Source: Mycoplasmataceae bacterium
GTDB taxonomy: Bacteria; Bacillota_I; Bacilli_A; Mycoplasmatales; Mycoplasmoidaceae
DNA length: 7,036 nt
Assembly: GCA_020024715.1 (NCBI GenBank)
Contig: JAHHTJ010000024.1
Span: 1 to 7,036, forward strand
Direction: 5' to 3'
The notes under the pieces were generated by a model that saw nothing but the letters and a program-made list of their open reading frames with translations, was not told where the DNA came from and did no database searches. Positions 1 through 7,036 of the stretch are shown here, one piece after another. Numbering within the stretch: position 1 is the stretch's first letter; every line of letters starts with the position of its first letter. A program made the translations under genes and the position numbers.

Positions 1-55
1 AAATATTTGTATAAAAAATAGAAATAGAGGTTGATATTTAGGAGTAAAAAAACGA

Positions 56-1636
56 ATGGGAAATAACTTTATTGAAATAAAAGATGTTAATAAAACATAT
101 GATGATGGATTTGTTGCAGTTTCAAACTTTAACTTATCGATAAAAAAAGGTGAATTTATTACCTTATTAGGTCCATCAGGTTGTGGAAAAACAACAATGC
201 TTAAAATGGTATCTGGATTTGAAAAGCCAACATATGGTCGTATTATTGTTGAAAATATTGATGTAAAGAATATACCCATTAATAAAAGACCATCAGCTAC
301 TGTTTTCCAAGATTATGCATTGTTTCCAAACATGACTATCTTTCAAAATATTAGTTATGGACTTAAAATCTTAAAAATTAATGACAAAAAGAAATATATC
401 GGTGAAGATTCTAATCCAAAATGAGTAGCTAAATATAACGCTAAAAAACAAGTAATCGATAACGAATATATTAAAAATCAAAAAACTGCTGAAAAAAAGA
501 TTTTAGAAATTGAAAAAAATCGTAAGGTAGTTGAACAAAAAATTGAAAAAACTAAATTAAAATATAATTCATCAGCTTTATTAAAACAAGTTGGTAATTT
601 AAATAAAGTACAAATATTAAATGAAATTAATATTTTGTATGATGATTATGATAAAGCATTAAATAAAGATACATTGCACCAAAATCGTAATGAATCTGAA
701 GATGCAGATTACATTAAAGAAAAAATTGTATCTTTAGAAAAAGCTTTAAAGTTAAAAGCACCAATTGACAAAGAATTACAAAAACTATATGATCAATTGG
801 AAGATATTGATTACAAGCTAACTTATTGACAAAATTTTGCTGACGATAGAAAAGAAGCATCCGAAAAAAGATTTACAAGTAGAAAACTTACTAGAAAAGA
901 AATTTATGAAAGAGCAATGAATGCTATTAATTTAGTTGGTTTAACTGGTAATGAAAAAAAATATCCTAGTGATTTATCTGGAGGTATGAAACAAAGAGTT
1001 GCGTTAGCTAGAGCAATTGTTGTAGAACCAGATGTTTTATTATTAGATGAACCATTATCTGCGTTAGATGCAAAAATTCGAAAACAAATGCAAATTGAAT
1101 TAAAAAGAATTCATAAACAATTAGGAATTACTTTTATTTTAGTAACTCATGATCAAGAAGAAGCATTAACATTAAGTGATCGTATCATTGTTATGAACTA
1201 TGGAAAAATTATGCAAATTGGAAAATCAGATGAAATCTATGATTCTCCAAATTGTGCATGGGTTGCAAATTTTATTGGTATTGCAAATATTTTTGATGGA
1301 ATTATAAAAAAGAATGGAATTGTACATTGTTTAAATATTGATACTCCTTATAGAGAAGAAGATCAAGGAATTGCTTCTGAGGATGAAGTAGTAGATGTGT
1401 TAATTCGTCCTGAGGATTTTGATGTCGTGAATCAAAATGAAGGATTTATTAATGTTACAGTTAAATCAATTTTATATAAAGGTTTAATGTGACAAGTAGT
1501 TTGTGAAACTGTTGATAAACAACAATTAACTGTTGAATCAATTAATCAAGTAGAAGTAAATAAAACTATTGGATTAAAATGAGATTCTACAGATTTACAT
1601 ATTATGAAGAAAGGAGAACCAACAAGTGTACAATAA
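56..1636 (+). CDS. potA: Spermidine/putrescine ABC importer, ATP-binding protein PotA with large internal insertion
   Basis: Cytoplasmic ATPase subunit that powers polyamine uptake through PotB/PotC. Read with TGA as Trp (residues 123, 258, 479, 509) it is 526 aa. Visible motifs: Walker A GPSGCGKTT (39-47), Q-loop Q85 in VFQDYALFP, signature LSGGM (307-311), Walker B LLLDEP (328-333, catalytic E332), D-loop SALD (335-338) and switch His365 in VTHD. A TOBE-like regulatory domain fills roughly 400-526 (RPED motif). E. coli PotA is about 378 aa; the extra length is mostly a Lys/Glu-rich, probably helical coiled-coil insertion between the Q-loop and signature motif, about residues 110-278. The start ATG is set by an AGGAG at 40-44 (11-nt spacing) and by the usual distance to Walker A; the frame is open upstream to the window edge. 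The stop overlaps the potB start. All ATPase residues are intact, so it should be active. CysA/MalK-type paralogues are possible, but the PotB/C/D neighbours favour PotA. Confidence 0.93.
1611..1616 (+). promoter_or_regulatory. Shine-Dalgarno site that fixes the GTG start of potB
   Basis: AAGGAG lies inside the 3' end of potA, 9 nt before a GTG at 1626. It decides the potB start: the next in-frame ATG (residue 18, within the first membrane helix) has no such site and would remove the positively charged N-terminus. It also implies translational coupling with potA. Confidence 0.75.
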
Positions 1637-2753
1637 CAAAATTGTAAAATCAGTATTTAGCACAAAATTTTTATTAATGTTACCATTCTTTATTATTGCC
1701 TTAATATTAATCATTGTGCCAACAATTATTATTATTGTTTATGCTTTTGTTCCTCATTATAATTTAGGTGAAGCTGCTAATTGAAAAGTCATGACATTAA
1801 CAACATGACAAATTATTGGTTGAACATTATTAACTTCATTAGCAACAACTTTTATTTGCATTATTTTAGGTTTTCCGTTTGCTTACTTATTATCTTTAAA
1901 TAGAGGTAAAATTTTTAAAGCATTTGCTTTATTAGTTATTACTAGTCCAATTTGAAGTAGTACATTATTTAAACTAATTGGATTAAGTACAATGTTTGAT
2001 ATTTTAAATGGAGCTATTAATTCAACTTATGGTGATCAATATACTATTTTAGGTTATGTTTATATTTTTTTACCATTGATGATTTTACCAATTTATCAAG
2101 TATTAGAAGGAATGCCTAATAATTATGTTTTAGCTAGTCAGGATTTAGGAGCTGGTAAAATTAAAACTTTTTTTAAAATCGTTTTACCATATACAAAAAA
2201 TGCATTGTTATCTGGAATTACCCTAGTATTTATTCCTTCAATGATGATTATTTCTGTTAGTGCATATATGAATAATGCTTCTAACTCTCAATTACTTGGT
2301 GGACTTATTTATAGTCAAGGTTCATTAGGTTTAGATAATAAATTATCATTATCAAGAGCAAGTGTAATTAGTATTGTGTCTGTTGCAATTATTTTAGCAC
2401 TATGATTTTTGATTGTTAAGGTACCAAAATGAATTAAATTAGGAATAAAGAAATTACAAGCAAAAACTCCAAATTCAAATTATTATACTTATTCATTTAA
2501 TTATATTTCTAGAAAAGAAAAGAAACGTTTGATTAATTCAAAATTGAAACGAGTTGATTTTTATTTTGAAAAAGATACAATTCAAAACGTATTAGAAAAT
2601 ATTAATCAAATAAAAGTTGTTAATGATTTAACAACAGAAGAAGAATTAAATTATTATTTTACTAACTATAAAAAGAATGAACAAACACAACTTTATTTAG
2701 GCGATGTTTCTAATGATATCTTAAATAAAGGCGATGTAGCTATTAAGGAATAA
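1626..2753 (+). CDS. potB: Spermidine/putrescine ABC importer, permease PotB with C-terminal extension
   Basis: Inner-channel subunit of the polyamine importer, paired with PotC. With TGA as Trp (six codons) it is 375 aa. Six hydrophobic helices are visible at about residues 16-41, 66-91, 98-120, 140-161, 192-215 and 247-266. The EAA-type coupling loop is A170-S-Q-D-L-G175 followed by I185-V-L-P188, the site that docks into the helical subdomain of PotA. E. coli PotB is about 275-285 aa; here about 100 additional hydrophilic residues (276-375; rich in Lys, Glu, Asn, Tyr) follow the last helix and should face the cytoplasm. The start is a GTG with a good Shine-Dalgarno; it overlaps potA by 11 nt, and potC begins 3 nt after the stop. 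Assignment as PotB rather than PotC rests on gene order, with PotB normally preceding PotC. Confidence 0.9.
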
Positions 2754-2756
2754 TCA

Positions 2757-3677
2757 ATGAATAAAAAAGGATTTAACTGAAAAAGTTTTTTTAGTAAATG
2801 ATATATTTTAATCATTTTAGCTTTAATTTATATTCCTTTAATTTTTATTATTTTTCTATCATTTAACCAAGGTAGTCCGATTAAAGGGAATGTAAATACA
2901 AAATTTGGACATTGAACCGATGTTAATTATTTAACTTTATTTTATAATACAGCATTTACACATTCGTTGGTAGCTTCATTAATTGTTGCTTCAATCGTTG
3001 TACCAATTAGTGTTATTCTAGCTGTAATGGTATGTTTTGGAATGTGATCTAATTGAAAAGGATATAGTAAATTAGTTTTAGGTTTATCAAATATTTCAAT
3101 TGCAATTCCAAGTGTAATTAATGGTATTGCTTTAGTTATCTTATTTTCTTTTACATGAATTCCAATGGGTTTTGGTTATGGGTATTTAACTATTATTTTT
3201 GCTCAAATTTCTTTTGCCACACCTTATGCAATAGTATTTATTTATCCAAAATTACAAAAATTTGATATGAATTTATTATTAGCTAGTCAAGATCTTGGAT
3301 ATACTAGAATTCAAACATTTTGAAAAATCATTATTCCTTATTTATTGCCAAGTATCTTTTTATCTTCTGCAATCGTATTTACTCAAAGTTTTGATGACTA
3401 TGTAATTACATCACTTGTAGAAGGTAAAGTATCAGTAATAGCAGTAAATTTATATACTATGAATAAAGGTATTCAAGTATGAGCAGTTACTTTTGGAGCA
3501 ATTGTAATGTTTATTACTTTTGCAATAATTATTATTAAAACTTCTATTACTGCTGGTAAAGAAACAATTAAAAAGAAAAAAGATAAAAAACTAGTTATGC
3601 AAAAAATGCATACTATAACAATGAATAAGATTAAATTTAATCACAATAAACATCGAAAGGAAAACAGAAATGCGTAA
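2757..3677 (+). CDS. potC: Spermidine/putrescine ABC importer, permease PotC
   Basis: Second membrane permease of the polyamine importer. With TGA as Trp (eight codons) it is 306 aa. Hydrophobic helices lie at about 15-34, 67-95, 105-135, 140-165, 197-220 and 240-262. The EAA-type loop is A176-S-Q-D-L-G181 with I191-I-I-P194, and a FTQSFDDY stretch (D213, D214) matches the FTxSxDD signature of PotC-type permeases. A very basic tail of about 40 residues (Lys/His/Arg/Asn-rich) follows the last helix, longer than in E. coli PotC (about 264 aa in all). AAGGAA at 2745-2750, within the end of potB, sits 6 nt before the ATG. The last 8 nt overlap the start of the binding-protein gene, so the four transporter genes are probably translationally coupled. 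Confidence 0.9.
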
Positions 3678-5586
3678 GTGAATTAAAAATCTTTTAATTG
3701 GTTGTTGTACATTAGGAATGACTGGTGCAATTATTGGTACAATTTTTGGTGTAGCTACAATAAAAAATGATAAAACATTAATCTTTGGCAATTTTGGTGA
3801 TTATGAATCAATAAAGTTACAAAATCAGATGAGTAAAAGTATTTCTAAACAATTTCCTGGAATTAATGTTCAATATACTTATTACAATTTAAATAATCAA
3901 TTACCAGCAATGTATGCTAATAATCAAATAAGTATTGGAGTACCCACAGATTATGAAGCAGCACAATTAATTTCATTAGGTCTAATTAAACCTTTAGATT
4001 ATGCAATGTTTAATCAAGATGGAATGAAATTAGGTTATTACTTAAATAATCAATTTATTCCTATTACAAATGGAATTTTACCGATACAAGTTAATTTAGC
4101 ACAAGAAAATAAACAGTATCATATTCCTTATACACTTGATGGAAATAATTTAAAATTAACACAGAAAGAAGCTTATGCTACAGAATATAAATATAGTATT
4201 TGTAATTTAATGTCACCAAATGTTATTGGAGATATTACACAAATTTATTTGCATTGCGATTTTAATAATATTAAACATATTGATATTTTTGATTATGATT
4301 TACCATATTTCTTTCAAAATTACATTTTTGCTTATACAACATATGGAGCAAAGAATATGACTGGTACATATGGTTTAAACCAGTTAAATGGTGTACAACC
4401 TTGAACAAAGATTATGTCTGTTATTCAACATAATTCTTGATTTCATTCTATTAAATCAAAACCTAAAGTTGGTATGGTAACAAGCCCTCAATCAGTTTAT
4501 TCTATAGCTGGTAGTATTGAATTTAATAATGGAGATAACACTCCAATTACTAATCCAATTTCTAGCAATTCATCTATTAATGGTATGATAAATACTTTTC
4601 AATATTTTTCTAAATATATGTCTTCAAAATATTTAGGAAAAAATCCAATTTATCGTTCTTTATCTAGTGCTGGTGTTATTAATGAATTAGATAATGCACA
4701 ACTACATGGTGGATTTTGTTATAACGGTGATGCATTATATACAGCAATGGGTGGAAACTATGGTGATTACTTAACCCAAAATCAATGAAATGCTTTAACT
4801 CCAACAACATTTCATATTGTTCATCCAAAATATACTATGATTGCATTAGATACAGTTGGTATTAATGCATCATTGCCAAAAAATTTAACTAAAGCTGCTT
4901 ATAAATTTATGTATGATTTATGTTTAAATGGAAATGATGCAAATCCATCATTTAAAGGATATAATCAACAAGAAGCAGTTAATTTTGATGGTGTAAATGT
5001 TAATTATCAAAATTCATATGACTTTTTATTAACAAATTTTAAAAAACATCCATTGTTGCTTGATTTAATTGAAGGTAAAAATCAAAAAATTTCATGTCCA
5101 TATTATTATTGATCAACAAGTACTAATAAAAATAATAATAATGATCCTTGAAATCCAAAAACATATAATTCAAGTGATTTTATTGGTTCAGCAAATAATC
5201 AAGGTGTATATAAATATGGAACAATGCAAAATTTTTCATATAATTTATATGTTGATCCATGATTAAATATTAATACATTTGCAAGCGAAGTAATGACTAA
5301 GTATGGTGCTAACATTACTGGTGGAACTAATGGGGTAAATTGATTTACTACACAAACATCATATAGTTTTCCTTCAAACACAACATTAAAGCAATATAAT
5401 GCATATAATAATTGATTTGAAAACATTTATACGATTAATCCATCAAATTATATTTATAAAATACCAAAAAATATTAATTTTGAAATTACACCAAATACTT
5501 GTGTTGAATTACCTTTGACCAAATATCAAATATCTAATCAAGCTATTGCATTTGATGACGTAATGTATCAAGATTTTGGAAATTAA
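3670..5586 (+). CDS. PotD-like polyamine-binding protein, membrane-anchored, oversized
   Basis: Probable extracytoplasmic substrate-binding subunit of the Pot importer, comparable to MG045 of M. genitalium. With TGA as Trp (nine codons) it is 638 aa; E. coli PotD is about 348. The N-terminus (M-R-K-W-I-K, then a hydrophobic stretch to about residue 31) is a signal or anchor; L9-I-G-C12 fits a lipobox but comes early. PotD-like blocks occur in family order: IGVPTDYE (89-96), YHIPY (150-154), VGMVTSPQSVYSIAG (266-280), GGFCYNGDALYTA (347-359), and HPKYTMIALD ending at D394, followed by a helix resembling the family's INFLL segment. Residues after about 480 include an Asn-rich linker and about 140 residues that I do not recognise, ending in a helical stretch that may correspond to the PotD C-terminus. 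The Shine-Dalgarno AAGGAA (3657-3662) is 7 nt upstream. The family call is good; ligand identity is inferred from the operon. Confidence 0.83.
5131..5142 (+). repeat. Short in-frame AAT tract (Asn linker)
   Basis: Four AAT codons (Asn488-491) sit in a low-complexity Asn/Lys/Asp stretch between the recognisable PotD-like part and the unfamiliar C-terminal part of the binding protein. It looks like a flexible linker. Copy-number change here would keep the reading frame, so on-off phase switching is unlikely. Confidence 0.5.
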
Positions 5587-5596
5587 AGGAAAAATT

Positions 5597-6721
5597 ATGA
5601 ATAAAGAATATGAAATTTTATTAGCAGAAAGTGTAGGAAAAGGTCACCCAGATAAAATTTGTGATCAGATATCAGATCATATTTTAGATGCATGTTTAAA
5701 AATTGATCCAGAAAGTAGAGTTGCTTGTGAAGTCATGGCTGCTAATACATTAATTGTTGTTTCTGGTGAAATTACAACTAAAGCTAATATTAATGTAGAA
5801 AATGAAGTTTGAAAAGTAATTAAACCATTAGGTTATGATGAAAATACTTTTACAATTATTTGTAATATTAATAAACAATCAACAGATATTGCAAAAAAAG
5901 TAAATAAACAAGGTGCAATATATGGTGCTGGTGATCAAGGTATAACCTATGGTTATGCTACTAATGAAACTAAGAATTTTTTACCCATTCAATATGATAT
6001 AGCAAATGCATTATTAAAAAAACTTGAAGATATCAGAGTTAATAAAAAAATTGATCATATTAAATCTGACATGAAATCACTTGTTGAAATTCATAAATAC
6101 AAGGATGAATTTAAGCTAAAAAAGATTATTCTTGCTATTCAACATGAAAAATTTAATAACACAAAAGAAAAAGAAGTGTGGACTAAATCAATTAAGCAAG
6201 AAGTACATAATGTTTTGAAAATTTATAAATTATCTATAAATAATGATTTAATAAATGTTAATCAAGGTGGTGATTTTATTATTGGTGGACCAATTGGTGA
6301 TACTGGTTTAACTGGTAGAAAATTACAAGTTGATACATATGGTACAATGACAAAACATGGCGGGGGAGCATTTAGTGGTAAAGATTATACGAAAGTAGAT
6401 CGTACTGGTGCTTACTTAGCTAGATGAATAGCAAAAAATATTGTTTATAATAAACTAGCTGATAAATGTGAAATTGGTTTAGCATGAGAAATTGGTAATG
6501 AATATCCTGATGATATTATTATTAATACATTTAATACTTCGTCGTTATCTTATCAAACTTTAAAAAATTTAATACTAAAGAATTTTTATGGGTTAAATTT
6601 AACAAAAATTATAGAAGTATTAAATTTGAAAGAACCAATTTATTCAAAAACAAGTGTTTATGGACATTTTGGTAATAATAGATTTTCATGAGAAAAAACT
6701 TTCAAATTCAATTTTGATTAA
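5597..6721 (+). CDS. metK: S-adenosylmethionine synthetase (methionine adenosyltransferase)
   Basis: Cytoplasmic enzyme making S-adenosylmethionine from methionine and ATP, releasing phosphate and pyrophosphate; SAM feeds RNA, DNA and protein methyltransferases. With TGA as Trp (residue 72 and three others) it is 374 aa, close to E. coli MetK (384). Motifs: ESVGKGHPDK (11-20, with His17, Asp19, Lys20), SGEITT (57-61, Glu58), GAGDQG (110-115), Lys160 in SDMKS, GGPIGDTG (230-237, Asp235), TGRK (239-242, Arg241, Lys242) and HGGGAFSGKD (254-263, Lys262), then Lys266 and Asp268. All residues I recall as catalytic in the family are present. One oddity is Tyr264 where the family nearly always has Pro (GKDPT). 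The ATG at 5597 has AAAGGA (5585-5590) 6 nt upstream, overlapping the stop of the preceding gene; a TTG at 5576 in frame is a poorer start. It is probably the last intact gene of the pot operon. Confidence 0.96.
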
Positions 6722-6757
6722 TATATAGAATATATTTATATGTGTTAATATATTAGA

Positions 6758-7018
6758 ATGTATAAAGATAAATTTAAAACTAAATATATACAATTTCTAT
6801 TGTATGTTTCAACAATATTAATCTTTATTTTATTATTTTTTTCTATTGTAAATATTGTTTATGTATCAATATATAAGTAAACTTTTTCAACATTTAATGC
6901 TATTTTTGGTTTTGTTGTAGGTGTTTATGCTGGTTTTGCTGCAAGTTTTACAATCGAATATGATAAATTAGAAGCATTTAGGGGAGTAGTCCAAATCTTA
7001 TGTAAAACTTCTTACTAA
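6758..7018 (+). pseudogene. Small two-helix membrane protein frame interrupted by an in-frame TAA
   Basis: I do not recognise this gene. From ATG 6758 there are 40 codons encoding a basic N-terminus (MYKDKFKTKY) and one hydrophobic helix, then TAA at 6878-6880. The same frame continues for 45 more codons without a stop, encoding a second hydrophobic helix (about 6896-6955, rich in Gly, Ala, Val, Phe) and a polar tail, and ends with TAA at 7016-7018, inside a terminator-like hairpin. The second half has no ATG, GTG or TTG near its beginning, so it cannot easily be a separate gene. Read as one frame it would be about 86 residues. A single substitution (for example CAA or AAA to TAA) or a sequencing error would explain it. 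No clear Shine-Dalgarno precedes the ATG. Alternatively, only the 40-aa peptide is made, or the region is non-coding. Confidence 0.42.
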
Positions 7019-7036
7019 ATAAAATAGTAAGGAGTT
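7004..7036 (+). terminator. Rho-independent terminator hairpin, possibly bidirectional
   Basis: An inverted repeat pairs 7006-7017 (AACTTCTTACTA) with 7025-7036 (TAGTAAGGAGTT): 12 pairs including one G-U wobble, around a 7-nt A/T loop (7018-7024). The left arm is preceded by A residues (AAAA 7004-7007), which would give a U run for transcripts from the other strand. The T run expected after the right arm lies beyond the window. The position right after the last frame on this strand supports an operon end. Confidence 0.68.

Noticed and set aside
10..15. TATAAA as a possible -10 box for the pot operon.
   Set aside because: In DNA this A+T rich such hexamers are frequent, no convincing -35 is visible because the window starts here, and potA could be transcribed from further upstream.
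56..1492. potA looks like three separate genes (56-424, 635-829, 917-1492) in a standard-code reading.
   Set aside because: The pieces share one frame, are separated only by TGA codons, and together carry one complete set of ABC motifs. TGA interrupts all five main genes in the same way, so it is Trp here, not a stop or frameshift.
3591..3791. Minus-strand open frame of 66 codons.
   Set aside because: It lies antisense to the potC end and the potD-like start, has no Shine-Dalgarno or recognisable product, and is explained by the coding strand.
5069..5266. Plus-strand open frame of 65 codons rich in Ile and Lys.
   Set aside because: Out-of-frame shadow within the PotD-like gene; low-complexity composition from A/T-rich codons.
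5199..5426. Minus-strand open frame of 75 codons.
   Set aside because: Antisense to the C-terminal part of the PotD-like gene, with no recognisable domain or start signal.
6722..6757. Repeated AATATATT blocks (6729-6736 and 6747-6754) between metK and the small frame, as a possible operator, promoter or terminator.
   Set aside because: The blocks are pure A/T and self-palindromic by composition, with no G+C stem or T run. I see no supportable signal in this short gap.
1..7036. A new defence, mobile or CRISPR-like system.
   Set aside because: The coding content is a known polyamine importer plus metK. I found no transposase, spaced repeats, tRNA or rRNA, nuclease or toxin-antitoxin signatures. 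Novelty is limited to extensions of known proteins.

Overview
The window reads as chromosomal DNA from a mollicute (Mycoplasma/Ureaplasma-like). The sequence is very A+T rich. Every long gene stays open only if TGA is read as tryptophan (genetic code 4). I count about 31 in-frame TGA codons in the five main genes, at positions where Trp or another aromatic residue fits, against only two TGG codons (one in potA, one in metK). Under the standard code the same genes break into the short fragments that a naive ORF call gives. The gene order resembles the potA-potB-potC-MG045...metK region of the M. genitalium/M. pneumoniae lineage. I recall that comparison and have not searched it.

Layout, all on the + strand: 1-55 leader with a Shine-Dalgarno site; 56-1636 potA, the ATPase of a spermidine/putrescine ABC importer; 1626-2753 potB and 2757-3677 potC, its two permeases; 3670-5586 a PotD-like extracytoplasmic substrate-binding protein; 5597-6721 metK, S-adenosylmethionine synthetase; 6758-7018 a small membrane-protein reading frame broken by an in-frame TAA; 7004-7036 a strong hairpin at the window edge, probably a rho-independent terminator.

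The first five genes form one tightly packed operon. PotA/PotB overlap by 11 nt, PotC/PotD by 8 nt, the other gaps are 3 and 10 nt, and each downstream Shine-Dalgarno lies inside or at the end of the previous gene. PotD-like protein would capture polyamine outside the cell, PotB/PotC form the channel, and PotA hydrolyses ATP to drive uptake. MetK makes SAM from methionine and ATP; its place in the operon suggests shared transcription rather than a demonstrated metabolic link.

Nothing here is clearly a new system. The unusual parts are elaborations of a known transporter: a charged, probably coiled-coil insertion of about 150-165 residues inside the PotA nucleotide-binding domain, a hydrophilic C-terminal extension of about 100 residues on PotB, an oversized (638 aa) PotD-like protein with changed ligand-site aromatics, and the interrupted small membrane protein after metK.
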